64,000 nt of DNA from NCBI RefSeq assembly GCF_002001175.1, contig NZ_MUNT01000011.1, forward strand, positions 248,001-312,000, in the 5' to 3' direction. The notes beneath the pieces were generated by a model. It was not told the DNA's origin. It did no database searches and saw only the letters and a list, made by a program, of their open reading frames with translations. The DNA is from Rhodanobacter sp. C03 (GTDB lineage Bacteria; Pseudomonadota; Gammaproteobacteria; Xanthomonadales; Rhodanobacteraceae). The position numbers were made by a program, and so were the translations under genes. Below, piece by piece: positions 8,807 through 17,266 of the stretch (its first letter is position 1; every line of letters starts with the position of its first letter).

Positions 8807-9253
8807 CTATTTGTTGCCTTTGGCAACCGGCAGCTGCGCCGCGTGCCATGCCAGCACACCGCCGCCGAGGGTATGCACCTTGACGAAGCCGGCCTTGACC
8901 AGCCGTTGCGCGGCTTTGACCGAGTTGCCGCGGCCGTCCTTGTCCATCACCACGACCGGCAATTCCTTCGCCTTGGCCAGATCCTTGTTCTCCGGATCGA
9001 ACTGGCTCATCACCACGTGCCTGGCGCCGGGGACATGCATCTTCTCGAAATCTGCAATCGATGACAGGTCGATCAGCAACGGCGTTTCGCGGTTGATCAG
9101 CAGGGTCAGGCCGGCCGGAGTCAGCTCCTTGGTCTTGCTGAACAGTTCGGCGATCTGCGTGGCAATCAGCGCCAGCAGCAGGATCGCGAACAGGGTCGCC
9201 AGGGCCGCGTGATTGCCGATAAATTCGGGCAGCTTGTGCAGGATGTCGTTCAT
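8807..9253 (-). CDS. Membrane-anchored rhodanese-like protein lacking catalytic Cys
   Basis: A 148-residue protein with one N-terminal membrane segment (residues 15-33) and a cytoplasmic rhodanese-homology domain (LIDLSSIADFEKMHVPGARHV, AAQRLVKAGFVKVHTLGGGVLAWHAA), the architecture of E. coli YibN. At the active-site loop the sequence reads VVMDKDGRGNS, with Asp (residue 104) where sulfurtransferases have the persulfide-forming Cys. A regulatory or binding role rather than sulfur transfer is therefore inferred. The stop converges on the ferredoxin-reductase gene. Confidence 0.88.
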   Translation of the reverse strand: MNDILHKLPEFIGNHAALATLFAILLLALIATQIAELFSKTKELTPAGLTLLINRETPLLIDLSSIADFEKMHVPGARHVVMSQFDPENKDLAKAKELPVVVMDKDGRGNSVKAAQRLVKAGFVKVHTLGGGVLAWHAAQLPVAKGNK

Positions 9254-9359
9254 CGTCAGTCCACAGGCGCGCTGGGCGCACCGATCCGGGTAAACCGATG
9301 ATTATACGGGTACGGCGTGATCGGCAGGCGTCCCGCCGGTCCGAGTCAGCGCACCCAGT

Positions 9360-9773
9360 TCAGTCCTGCGTGATGTCCGGCAGCCCGCTGGTGAGCCACC
9401 AGTGCTTGGCTTTCTCGTCGTAGTGCCAGGTCTGGTGGTCGACGATGCTGCGCTCGGTCTGGGTATGCACATTGATCAGGCCGATGTGCACGGTCTGTTG
9501 CACGCTGCCTTCGCCGGCGGGAACCGGACCGTTGCCGTCGTCGTATTCACTGACCCGCACCTGCTTGTAGCGCGCGATATCCAGATCGCTCAGGGGATGC
9601 GCGGCGCGGATCTTGGGATCGAGGAACTGCGCCGCGCTCTGGAAATCGCCCCAGCGCACCGTGCTGGCGTAAGCGGTGAGCGTGGTGGTCAGGGTGTCGC
9701 TGCGCTGCTGGGTGGCGCAGCCGGTCAGCAAGAGCATGGTGAGCAGGGCAAACAGACTCAGGATGCGGCGCAT
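9360..9773 (-). CDS. Putative lipoprotein of unknown function
   Basis: A 137-residue exported protein with a type II signal peptide: MRRILSLFALLTMLLLTGCATQ, with lipobox LLTGC predicting lipidation at Cys20. The mature part (SDTLTTTLTAYASTVRWGDF, HQTWHYDEKAKHWWLTSGLPDI) resembles small NTF2-like secreted proteins but no family is certain. The ATG at 9773 is chosen over an upstream one because it has a near-perfect GGGAGGAA ribosome-binding site and starts the signal peptide. It is a single gene followed by about 100 bp of non-coding DNA. Confidence 0.82.
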   Translation of the reverse strand: MRRILSLFALLTMLLLTGCATQQRSDTLTTTLTAYASTVRWGDFQSAAQFLDPKIRAAHPLSDLDIARYKQVRVSEYDDGNGPVPAGEGSVQQTVHIGLINVHTQTERSIVDHQTWHYDEKAKHWWLTSGLPDITQD

Positions 9774-9843
9774 GAAGTTTCCTCCCGATGAAGACTTGCC
9801 CATTCTGCCTCAACCGGCCTGCCGCGGCTCAGTCGCACCTGAT

Positions 9844-10317
9844 TCAACCCCGTCTCTTGGCGACGAATCGTGCGCTCAGCGTGGCGGCCGGTTTGCCATC
9901 GTCGCCAGGCACCACGCAGGCGACTTCGATGCGCGCCCTGCCGCGTGCATTGAGTGTGTTGAAGAACGTCGCCCATTCCGCATCCACGGCCAGCCGTGCC
10001 TCGCTGCGAAAGTCCTGCCACAGCGGCGCCAGGTAGCGCACTGTGGATTCGGCCACGAACACATCGCAATCGTGACCTTGCCGGCGCAGCGCCAGCTCCA
10101 CCAGCGCCCAGCCGCTCAGCGTCATCAGGCTGACCAGGCTGCCGCCGAACGCGCAGCCCTTGTCGTTGACATTGGGGGCAAGCGGCGCGAGCAGGCTGAG
10201 CATGTCGTCGCTGCATTCGCCGAGCTGCAGATCCATGGTGTGGGCCAGCGGAATCTCGTCGCGGATGAACTGGATCAGCGCCGGTGCTTGTGCAGTTGTG
10301 TCGTCGGTCGTGCTCAC
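9844..10317 (-). CDS. YiiD C-terminal-type thioesterase domain protein
   Basis: A 157-residue hotdog-fold protein resembling the C-terminal putative thioesterase domain of YiiD (FabY-like). Features are IPLAHTMDLQLGECSDD near the N-terminus, then NVNDKGCAFGGSLVSLMTLSGWA, in which the Asn/Asp-Lys-Gly-x-Ala-Phe-Gly-Gly motif begins the long hotdog helix, and a C-terminal ARGRARIEVACVV strand. Substrate is unknown; a role in acyl chain handling is inferred only from family. It is divergent from hemD with a 64-bp gap. Confidence 0.78.
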   Translation of the reverse strand: MSTTDDTTAQAPALIQFIRDEIPLAHTMDLQLGECSDDMLSLLAPLAPNVNDKGCAFGGSLVSLMTLSGWALVELALRRQGHDCDVFVAESTVRYLAPLWQDFRSEARLAVDAEWATFFNTLNARGRARIEVACVVPGDDGKPAATLSARFVAKRRG

Positions 10318-10381
10318 GTTGATCGGGGGTCCATGGGGAAGGGAAGACCTCCCAGTGTAGGGCGGCCGTTACACTGCGGCC

Positions 10382-11185
10382 ATGGCAGTAACCGGATGCG
10401 GTGCGCGGATGCAGCGACAATCTCCAGCGATCGACGAAGATTTGCACGGCCGGATCGTGGTGATTACCCGCCCCGCCGGTACCGCATCCGCGTTGGTGCG
10501 CCGGGTGCGCGTGCTGGGCGGCGTACCCTTGCTGCTGCCAGGATTGGCGCTGCGCAGTGTCATCGATGAGGCCGTGGCGCACTCGGCTTTGCTGGCAGTA
10601 CTGCGGGACGACGTGCTGGTTTTCACCAGCCCCGCCGCCGTGCGCTTCGCCGCGGCGCTGGCGCCGTTGCAGACTGCGGCCACCGTGCTGGCCGTAGGCC
10701 AGGGCACGGCGCGGGCCTTGCGCCGGCATGGCATCCATGCCCATGCACCGCTGGCGCCGACGCGGCAGGACAGCGAGGGCCTGCTGGATCACCCGGCGCT
10801 GCACGCCCTGCGTGGTCGCCGCGTCGGCCTGATTGGCGCCTCGGGCGGTCGTGGCCTGTTGCGCGAGCAACTCGCCGCGCGCGGTGCCCAACTGCATGAG
10901 CTGCATGTGTATCGGCGGGTCGCGCCACGACTGGATCGCCGGCATGTGGGTGCATTGCTGCAGCTGCCGGCTTCAGCGCAGGTGCTGCTGTCCAGTAACG
11001 AAGCATTGCAGAACCTGCGACGGCTGTTGCCGGCGCAGGCATGGCGGCAGTTGTGCGCGGCGACTGCGGTGGTCAGCAGCGAGCGACTGGCTGGTGCGGC
11101 GCGCGCCGCCGGTTTCAGCCGCATCGTGCTGGCCGCCTCGGCACTGTCGGCAGATTTGCTCGAAGCAGCGCAACGCGCGAGCTGA
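10382..11185 (+). CDS. hemD: Uroporphyrinogen-III synthase
   Basis: A 267-residue HemD, which cyclises hydroxymethylbilane to uroporphyrinogen III in heme and siroheme synthesis. The protein is poorly conserved as usual, but shows IVVITRPAGTASALVRRV at the start of domain 1, VLVFTSPAAVRFAAAL, VGLIGASGGRGLLREQLAARGA and LHVYRRVAP in the linker, and VLLSSNEALQNL in domain 2. The gene order hemD-hemX-hemY supports the call. An internal ATG at 10409 is an alternative start, removing nine residues. Confidence 0.9.
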   Translation: MAVTGCGARMQRQSPAIDEDLHGRIVVITRPAGTASALVRRVRVLGGVPLLLPGLALRSVIDEAVAHSALLAVLRDDVLVFTSPAAVRFAAALAPLQTAATVLAVGQGTARALRRHGIHAHAPLAPTRQDSEGLLDHPALHALRGRRVGLIGASGGRGLLREQLAARGAQLHELHVYRRVAPRLDRRHVGALLQLPASAQVLLSSNEALQNLRRLLPAQAWRQLCAATAVVSSERLAGAARAAGFSRIVLAASALSADLLEAAQRAS

Positions 11186-11239
11186 TTCTTCACGTCATCG
11201 TGCTACGAACGCGGCCGTATGGGCTGTTAGCATGCGCAC

Positions 11240-12391
11240 ATGAGCAACGTCGACAAGCCCAACGAGTCCGTCGCGCCCGAGGGCGCCCGTCCCGATGCGA
11301 TGCCGGTGCGTCCTGCGCGAACCGTGCCCGCCGCGCGCGAACCGCGTCCAGGTGGTGGCAGTCTCGCGCTGGCGCTGCTGCTGGCGCTGCTCGCACTGGG
11401 TGCCGCCGGCTATGTCGGCTGGCGTCAGTGGCAACAGGAGCAGGGCAACATCGCCGACAGCCAGAATGTGAGCAGCCTGCAGCAGCGCGTGACCAGCCTG
11501 GAGACCACGCTGTCCGGTGTCAGCGGCGAGCGCACCAGCCTCAATCAGCGCCTCAATGATGCGGCCGCGGTCAACCGTTCGCTGCGCGAGGAGCTGCTCG
11601 GCCAGGCTGCGCGCACACGCAATCTCGAGGACGCGGTGGCCAAGCTCGCCGAGAAGAGTCTGTCCGGCCACGACGCGATGCTGCTGGATGAAACCGAGTC
11701 GCTGCTGCGCATGGCCGGCGAACGCTACGCGCTGTTCCACGATGGGCAGGGCGCGGCCGCCGCTTATACGTTGGCCGACCAGACCCTGGCCGCGGTCAGC
11801 GATGCTGCTTTCTCACCGGTGCGGCAGAGCATCGAGGCTGAGCGCGATGCACTGGCGAAGAGTCAGCCGGCCAGCCAGTCCAGCGCCTTGCAGCAACTGG
11901 CCGAGTTGCGTGGCGCACTCGCCACGCTGCCGCTGAAGCCGCTGGATACGCCGAACACCACGCAGACGCCGGATGCCTGGTCGCGCATCAGCCATGCGCT
12001 GGCTGGCGTGATCAGCGTGCAGCGCGACAACGGCGCGCCGCTGGCGGTGGCCGATGCACGCTTTGCGCGTGAACTGGCGGAACTTGACCTGGCACAGGCG
12101 CAGGCCGCCTTGCTGGCTTATGACAGCAAGGACTATGCGGCCGCACTGCAACGGGTGGATGCCGCGTTGTCGACCCAGTTCGATGGTGCTGCACCGGCGG
12201 TGCTGCAGATGCACGGCACGCTCAAGCAGCTGGCCGCCGTGCTGCCGGTGACGGCGCCGGTCCAGCTGGGTGCCGCGCTGGGCGAATTGCGCAACCTGCG
12301 CACCGTGCATGCACTGAAACCTGAGGCTGATGTATCCGCTCCGGCGCCAACCGCCAGCGCGGCAGCGGCGGCGCGTGGGGCCAAGCCATGA
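11240..12391 (+). CDS. hemX: HemX-family inner membrane protein
   Basis: A 383-residue protein with a Pro/Ala/Arg-rich cytoplasmic N-terminus, one membrane segment (about residues 43-61, ALALLLALLALGAAGYVGW), a coiled coil (about 75-140, NVSSLQQRVTSLETTLSGV) and a large periplasmic domain. This matches HemX, often mis-named uroporphyrin-III C-methyltransferase; it lacks the SAM-binding methyltransferase fold. It probably acts with HemY in organising heme synthesis. It starts 54 bp after hemD and overlaps hemY by four bases (ATGA). Confidence 0.9.
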   Translation: MSNVDKPNESVAPEGARPDAMPVRPARTVPAAREPRPGGGSLALALLLALLALGAAGYVGWRQWQQEQGNIADSQNVSSLQQRVTSLETTLSGVSGERTSLNQRLNDAAAVNRSLREELLGQAARTRNLEDAVAKLAEKSLSGHDAMLLDETESLLRMAGERYALFHDGQGAAAAYTLADQTLAAVSDAAFSPVRQSIEAERDALAKSQPASQSSALQQLAELRGALATLPLKPLDTPNTTQTPDAWSRISHALAGVISVQRDNGAPLAVADARFARELAELDLAQAQAALLAYDSKDYAAALQRVDAALSTQFDGAAPAVLQMHGTLKQLAAVLPVTAPVQLGAALGELRNLRTVHALKPEADVSAPAPTASAAAAARGAKP

Positions 12392-13644
12392 AGGTATGGC
12401 GCTGGATCCTGTTGCTGGTGATCGTCGCCGCACTGGCGGCGTTCGGCTGGCACTGGGTGGCGGCGGATCCCGGCTATGTGCTGCTGCGTCTGCGCGGCTG
12501 GCGGGTGGAAACCACCGTGGTCGCCGCCGTGCTGATCCTGCTGCTGGCCTGGGCACTCCTCACTGCGCTGTGGCGTCTGCTGCGCTGGCCGTTCGGCGCG
12601 TTCTCGCGGCGGCATCGGCGGCTCAGCCAGCAGCGCATGGGCGATGGCCTGATCGCCCTGATCGAAGGCCGTCACGGCGATGCGGAGCGCGACCTCAACC
12701 GCGCTTCACGCCTGGACAGCCTGCACGGGCCGGCCCTGCTGGCTGCCGCCGAAGCGGCCTCGCGTCGCGGTGAACACGGTCGCGCGCTGGAAGCCTTGAA
12801 CCAGGCCTCGCAATCCGCGCCGCAGGCGGCCCGAGTACTGCGCGCCCGCGTGTTGCGCCGCGACGGCAAGCCGGCCGAAGCACTGGCGCTGCTGGCACCG
12901 GAAGCCGACAAGGGCACGTTGACACCAGGCGGCTGGCGCGAGCTGGCGCTGGCTGCGCTGGCCAGTGGCGATCTACGGCGCGCCCGCGAGGCGCTCGATC
13001 CGCTGCAGAAGAGCGGCGCCCTCGGCAGCCGTCCGTACGCCGCGCTGGAAGCAAAGATACTCACCGCGACGATCAACGCCGCACCGGATGGCGCGGCACT
13101 GAACACACTGTGGTCGCAACTGCCCAAGGCGCAGCGTCGGGTCCCTGCCGTGATCGATGCGTATGCGCGGCGCGCAGCCGGCTTCGGCCTGATCCTGCCG
13201 GCGATGGATGAAGTCGAATCCGCCCTGCGCCGCGAATGGTCGCCATTGTTGATCGAAACCTACGGCACGCTCGGCGGCGACGATATCGAGGCGCGCCTGC
13301 GCCGCGCCGAAGGCTGGTACGACGGCCATCCGAACGACGCCGCGTTGTTGCTCACGCTCGGTCGCATGTGCGTGCGGCTCAAGCTGTGGGGCAAGGCGCA
13401 GCAGCATCTGCAGCGTTCATTGGCTTTGGCCCCCAGCGCCGGCGCGTGGGAAGCGCTCGGCGACAGTTTTGCCGGCCAGGACAACACGGAGCAGGCGCAA
13501 CGCTGCTATCGCAATGCACTGGCGTTCATTCGTGGCGAGGTGGTCGATGCGCTGCCGCCAGACGGTCGCGGAGTGCGCCTCGATACCCAGTCGATCGCGG
13601 TCGAGGAACGCGATCAGCATGGGGTGCCGCGGCTCAGGAAATGA
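12388..13644 (+). CDS. hemY: HemY-family protein (TPR, heme biosynthesis-associated)
   Basis: A 418-residue protein with two N-terminal membrane segments (about 4-22 and 44-62) and a long alpha-helical TPR region (RDLNRASRLDSLHGPALLAAAEAA, RALEALNQASQSAPQAARVL). This is the proteobacterial HemY of the hemCDXY cluster, not the Bacillus oxidase of the same name. Its precise biochemical role is unsettled. It is translationally coupled to hemX and is the last gene of the cluster; the next gene converges from the minus strand. Confidence 0.9.
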   Translation: MKVWRWILLLVIVAALAAFGWHWVAADPGYVLLRLRGWRVETTVVAAVLILLLAWALLTALWRLLRWPFGAFSRRHRRLSQQRMGDGLIALIEGRHGDAERDLNRASRLDSLHGPALLAAAEAASRRGEHGRALEALNQASQSAPQAARVLRARVLRRDGKPAEALALLAPEADKGTLTPGGWRELALAALASGDLRRAREALDPLQKSGALGSRPYAALEAKILTATINAAPDGAALNTLWSQLPKAQRRVPAVIDAYARRAAGFGLILPAMDEVESALRREWSPLLIETYGTLGGDDIEARLRRAEGWYDGHPNDAALLLTLGRMCVRLKLWGKAQQHLQRSLALAPSAGAWEALGDSFAGQDNTEQAQRCYRNALAFIRGEVVDALPPDGRGVRLDTQSIAVEERDQHGVPRLRK

Positions 13645-13700
13645 GCGCCGCTTCTCCGCAAAGATCGAGTTGGGGGTGATGGCATCCGATCGCTTCGCGG

Positions 13701-14384
13701 TCATCCCGTTTCGACGATACGAAGGAAGTGTTTTTCGTAGTGGTACAGAAGCCGATCGAGCTCCCAAGCCTCAAGATCGCAATCGCGTGCGATGTCTCGG
13801 AAGAAATGCTCACGCGAGTCATAACTGGTTTCGGTGTGGCCCAAGCCAACCGCCAAGTTTCGCAGCCTCACATCGACCGCGATCGTGTCTCGGAAGTGAG
13901 GATCGTAAATATCCATCCAGATGTTCCGGCCATACTTCTCGCCGATGCCGGCAAACGAGGTCATGAAGTCAAACTTCGAGTGGCGATCAGGAAGGTTGAG
14001 CATGTGTATGGATGCCGCCTCGACACCGCCCAATCCTGATATGAGTTCAAAGTTGAAGGCAAGTCGTGGGGCCTTGACGGTGGGCATGCGTACCTTGGCG
14101 GTTTGCAACGACGCCAGTATCCGGCCTATTCGTTCGGGTCGGTTCAGCGGTGCAAGTGCGTGATAAGAGACTAATTCCCTGAACGCATCATCATCGCGGA
14201 ATCTGTTCCATCCGCTGGATTTTCCATGTGTGGCCGAGCTGCGCAGTAACAAGAACCATAAAAGGTCAGGTCGAGCCCGATCCGTTTCGCCTTCGGCCTT
14301 CAGCTCAGCCAATTTGTCGCGCATGTGCGGCGGCAGGTTCACCAGCGCGACGGTTAGTTTCTTGCGCTTGTCTTGAGGGGACAT
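13701..14384 (-). CDS. Hypothetical protein with HhH-GPD (DNA glycosylase)-like core
   Basis: A 227-residue protein I cannot place in a named family. Residues 146-155 read GIGEKYGRNI, a good helix-hairpin-helix, and 16 residues later comes IAVDVRLRNLAVGLG with Asp171 at the position of the catalytic Asp of HhH-GPD base-excision glycosylases. No C-terminal Cys cluster for an iron-sulfur centre is present. The N-terminal part (KLTVALVNLPPHMRDKLAEL) is basic and helical. The ATG has an AGGAG site 5 nt upstream. Local composition looks less GC-rich than neighbours, compatible with transfer. Glycosylase activity is inference. Confidence 0.65.
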   Translation of the reverse strand: MSPQDKRKKLTVALVNLPPHMRDKLAELKAEGETDRARPDLLWFLLLRSSATHGKSSGWNRFRDDDAFRELVSYHALAPLNRPERIGRILASLQTAKVRMPTVKAPRLAFNFELISGLGGVEAASIHMLNLPDRHSKFDFMTSFAGIGEKYGRNIWMDIYDPHFRDTIAVDVRLRNLAVGLGHTETSYDSREHFFRDIARDCDLEAWELDRLLYHYEKHFLRIVETG

Positions 14385-14421
14385 CCTTGCTCCTGTTGTC
14401 GATCCAATCGGAAAGATATTT

Positions 14422-16617
14422 CTACAGTGGCGTCAGGTTCGCATACGCCGCCACCAGCCACTTGCTACCGGCCCCTTCGAAATTCACCTGTAGCCGTGTA
14501 TGCGCCCCGCTGCCTTCGGCGCTGAGCACCACGCCTTCGCCGAAGCTGGGGTGGCTGACGCGCTGGCCGAGTTTCACCGGCAGGGTTTCCTCGAGCGATG
14601 ACGAGATTTCGCGCGGGCGACCGGCATACATCGGCCGGGTGACCTGCACGCGCGGGCGCACTTCGTCGATCAGCTCGGCCGGTATTTCACCGAGGAAGCG
14701 CGAGGGCCGCGCCAGCATTTCGGTGCCGTGCATGCGGCGCGATTCGGCGTGGGTGACGAACAGTTTTTCGCGGGCGCGGGTGATGCCGACGTAGGCGAGC
14801 CGGCGTTCCTCTTCCAGCCGGCCTTCGTCATCGACCGAGCGTTGGCTGGGGAACAGGCCTTCTTCCATGCCGACCAGGAACACCACCGGAAACTCCAACC
14901 CCTTGGCCGAGTGCAGGGTCATCAGCTGCACGCAGTCGTCCCATGCCTCGCCCTGGTTCTCGCCGGCTTCCAGCGTGGCGTGTGACAGGAATGCGGACAG
15001 TTCGCTCAAGCCGGCGTCGATATCTTCCTGCGTCGGCTCGAAGCGGCTGGCGACGTTGACCAGTTCGTCGAGGTTTTCCACGCGCGACTCGGCGTTGCCG
15101 CGCGAGTCCTTCTCATAGAAGTCGCGCAGGCCGGTGTGGGTGATCGCGTGGTCGATCTGTTCGGCGAGGGTGAGCGCTTCGCCACTGCCATGCCCGACGA
15201 AGGTCTGCGCCATCTCGTCGATCAAGGTGAGAAACGCCTTCACCGCATTCTTCGCGCGGCCGGCCAGTTCGCTGCCGCTGCTCAATTCGGACAGCACCGC
15301 TTCCCACATCGAGGTGTTGTCGCCACGCGCGCGTCGGCGCAGTGCGTCCAGCGTGCGATCGCCGATGCCGCGTGGCGGCGTGTTCACCGCGCGCTCGAAC
15401 GCCGCATCGTCGTGGCGATTCGCACTGAGGCGCAGATAGGCCAGTGCGTCCTTGACCTCGGCGCGCTCGAAGAAGCGCTGGCCGCCGTAGACGCGGTACT
15501 TGATGCTGCGTTGGGTCAGCTGCTCCTCGAAGTTGCGCGACTGCGCGTTCGAGCGATACAGGATCGCGCAGTCCTTCGCATGGCCATGTTCGGCGATATA
15601 TTCGCGGATGCGCTCGATCACGAAGCGCGCTTCGTCCTGCTCGTTGTAGGCGGCGTAAAGCGCGATGCGTTCGCCGTCCTCACCTGCCGTCCACAGCTGC
15701 TTGCCGAGGCGGCTGCCGTTGCGCGCGATCACGCTGTTGGCGGCTTTCAGGATGGTCGAGGTGGAGCGGTAGTTCTGTTCCAGCTTGATTGTCTTCGCGT
15801 CGGGAAAGTCGCGCAGGAACTGCTGCACGTTCTCCACCTTGGCGCCGCGCCAGCCATAGATTGCCTGGTCGTCGTCGCCCACCACGAATACTTGCCCGGT
15901 ACTGCCGGCGAGTACGCGGATCCACGCGTACTGCAGCGTGTTGGTGTCCTGGAATTCGTCGATCAGCAGGTAGCGCCAGCGTTGCTGGTAATGCTCCAGC
16001 ACGGCCGGGTTCTTCAGCCACAGTTCGTGCGCGCGCAGCAGCAGTTCGGCGAAATCGACCAGGCCGGCGCGGCGGCAGGCGTCTTCGTAGGCTTTGTAGA
16101 TGTTGACGAAGGTGTGCGTGACCGGGTGATCGCGATGCTCGATGCTGTCCGGGCGCTTGCCTTCGTCCTTCCAGTTGTTGATCTGCCAACTGGCTTGGCG
16201 CGGCGGATACTTCGCATCGTCCAGTCCCAGTCCGGCGACCACGCGTTTGACCAGCCGCAGCTGATCGTCGGCATCGAGAATCTGGAACGTTTCCGGCAGG
16301 CCCGCTTCACGCCAGTGTCGCCGCAGCAGCCGATGCGCGATGCCGTGGAAGGTGCCGACGGTGAGGCCCTGGGTGCCGCCGGGAATCAACGCATCGAGCC
16401 GCGCGCGCATTTCGCCGGCGGCCTTGTTGGTGAAGGTGACGGCGAGGATCGCCCACGGCGGCACGCCTTCGACCTGGTTGAGCCAGCCAATGCGGTGGGT
16501 GAGGACACGGGTCTTGCCGGAGCCGGCACCGGCCAGCACCAGGTAGTGGCTTGGCGGTGCACAGACCGCTTCGCGCTGCGCATCGTTGAGCGGGTCGATC
16601 AGGTACGAGACATCCAT
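14422..16617 (-). CDS. uvrD: DNA helicase II (UvrD)
   Basis: A 731-residue SF1A 3'-5' helicase used in nucleotide-excision and mismatch repair. Motifs visible: Q motif LNDAQREAV, Walker A LAGAGSGKTRVLTHRI, Ia AVTFTNKAAGEMRARL, II LIDEFQDTN, III FVVGDDDQAIYGWRGA, IV EQNYRSTSTIL, V TLHSAKGLEFPVVFLVGMEEG, VI EERRLAYVGITRAREKL. The C-terminus has the Tudor-like GQRVSHPSFGEGVVLSAEG. ATG at 16617 gives the canonical MDVSYLIDPLN start; ATG at 16626 is three codons upstream. The UvrD-specific length and start favour UvrD over Rep or PcrA names. Confidence 0.95.
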   Translation of the reverse strand: MDVSYLIDPLNDAQREAVCAPPSHYLVLAGAGSGKTRVLTHRIGWLNQVEGVPPWAILAVTFTNKAAGEMRARLDALIPGGTQGLTVGTFHGIAHRLLRRHWREAGLPETFQILDADDQLRLVKRVVAGLGLDDAKYPPRQASWQINNWKDEGKRPDSIEHRDHPVTHTFVNIYKAYEDACRRAGLVDFAELLLRAHELWLKNPAVLEHYQQRWRYLLIDEFQDTNTLQYAWIRVLAGSTGQVFVVGDDDQAIYGWRGAKVENVQQFLRDFPDAKTIKLEQNYRSTSTILKAANSVIARNGSRLGKQLWTAGEDGERIALYAAYNEQDEARFVIERIREYIAEHGHAKDCAILYRSNAQSRNFEEQLTQRSIKYRVYGGQRFFERAEVKDALAYLRLSANRHDDAAFERAVNTPPRGIGDRTLDALRRRARGDNTSMWEAVLSELSSGSELAGRAKNAVKAFLTLIDEMAQTFVGHGSGEALTLAEQIDHAITHTGLRDFYEKDSRGNAESRVENLDELVNVASRFEPTQEDIDAGLSELSAFLSHATLEAGENQGEAWDDCVQLMTLHSAKGLEFPVVFLVGMEEGLFPSQRSVDDEGRLEEERRLAYVGITRAREKLFVTHAESRRMHGTEMLARPSRFLGEIPAELIDEVRPRVQVTRPMYAGRPREISSSLEETLPVKLGQRVSHPSFGEGVVLSAEGSGAHTRLQVNFEGAGSKWLVAAYANLTPL

Positions 16618-16644
16618 CCTGTCCATTGTAGCGGGCCGCAAATG

Positions 16645-16670
16645 AAAACCGCCGCGAAGGCGGCGGTTTT
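16645..16670 (-). terminator. Rho-independent terminator (bidirectional shape)
   Basis: Perfect 11-bp stem AAAACCGCCGC / GCGGCGGTTTT with a 4-nt loop (GAAG). It lies between the small membrane-protein gene (stop 16692) and the uvrD start (16617), so on the minus strand it ends the upstream transcript before uvrD. Confidence 0.85.
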
Positions 16671-16691
16671 CCATGAGGCCAGCGAGCGCAT

Positions 16692-16910
16692 TCAGCGCTT
16701 GCTGATAAAGCCACCGACCGCCAGCAGTCCACCGACCACGATGCCGGCGATGCCGATCCATTGCGGCACGCCCTTGTCATGCGTGGCAGTGATCTTGGCC
16801 GAGCCGACCTGCAGCAACGTATCGGTGTCCTGGTAACTGGCATGTCCGGCGACGATCCAGATGCCGGCCGCCAGCAAGATGATGCCGACGATGATCAGTC
16901 CTGCGCGCAT
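16692..16910 (-). CDS. Small two-helix membrane protein (DUF3185-like)
   Basis: A 72-residue protein with membrane segments at both ends (MRAGLIIVGIILLAAGIWIV and IGIAGIVVGGLLAVGGFI) and a short polar middle (QDTDTLLQVGSAKITATHDK). The pattern fits the DUF3185 family of small proteobacterial membrane proteins; function unknown. The ATG at 16910 is preceded by GGGGAAA and starts the first helix, so it is preferred to the frame beginning at 16973. A strong terminator follows, so it is transcribed separately from uvrD. Confidence 0.78.
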   Translation of the reverse strand: MRAGLIIVGIILLAAGIWIVAGHASYQDTDTLLQVGSAKITATHDKGVPQWIGIAGIVVGGLLAVGGFISKR

Positions 16911-17001
16911 GGTGTTTCCCCTTGATGGATGTGGCCCGAGTATGCCGGCTGCCGGTGTGCACAAAAAGTACACGCTGAAGGTACCGACCTAAAGCGCAGG
17001 C

Positions 17002-17040
17002 AAAAAAAGGCCCCGAAGGTTAGGGGGAACCTTCGGGGCC
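17002..17040 (-). terminator. Strong rho-independent terminator of the sRNA/polA region
   Basis: Perfect 13-bp stem GGCCCCGAAGGTT / AACCTTCGGGGCC around a 6-nt loop (CCCCCT on the minus strand), followed on the minus strand by a run of seven T (17008-17002). It ends the sRNA candidate and any polA read-through. Confidence 0.92.
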
Positions 17041-17127
17041 GGGCGGACGCGAGGGACCCAGGGGAGAGGTTCGCGTCCGTGGCGGCTCAGGGAGGTGAGC
17101 CAGCCGTGGATGCCGTTGCGTGCATCC
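17002..17127 (-). ncRNA. Small RNA with C-rich hairpin loops downstream of polA (sX13-like candidate)
   Basis: Between the small membrane gene and the polA stop (17267), the minus strand can form consecutive hairpins: 17108-17127 (6-bp stem GGATGC), 17084-17101 (GGCTCA/TGAGCC, loop CCTCCC), 17044-17079 (9-bp stem CGGACGCGA, loop containing CTCTCCCC) and a 13-bp terminator stem at 17009-17040 (loop CCCCCT) followed by seven T. No protein frame is present. C-rich loops, the terminator and location after polA match the Xanthomonas sRNA sX13 as I recall it, and parallel enterobacterial Spot 42. The 5' end is approximate; no clean promoter is seen, only TTGAAA at 17163-17158 with a poor -10. Confidence 0.6.
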
Positions 17128-17266
17128 GATAACTTAGATGCCGATTCATCAGGAAAGTTTCAACGGCTGACGGAAAAAATTTATCGCCGGTTCAGTTGAT
17201 GAAACCTTAACGCGCAAGCCGTTGTTGTATATGCCGGCCTGAATGTTCTGGCATGAGTGCGTAGCC

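Noticed and set aside
13645..13700. Possible terminator between the convergent hemY and HhH-like genes
   Set aside because: Only imperfect short complementarities and no T run were found.
15136..16836. 566-residue plus-strand frame across uvrD
   Set aside because: uvrD carries all helicase motifs on the opposite strand; the frame is a shadow.
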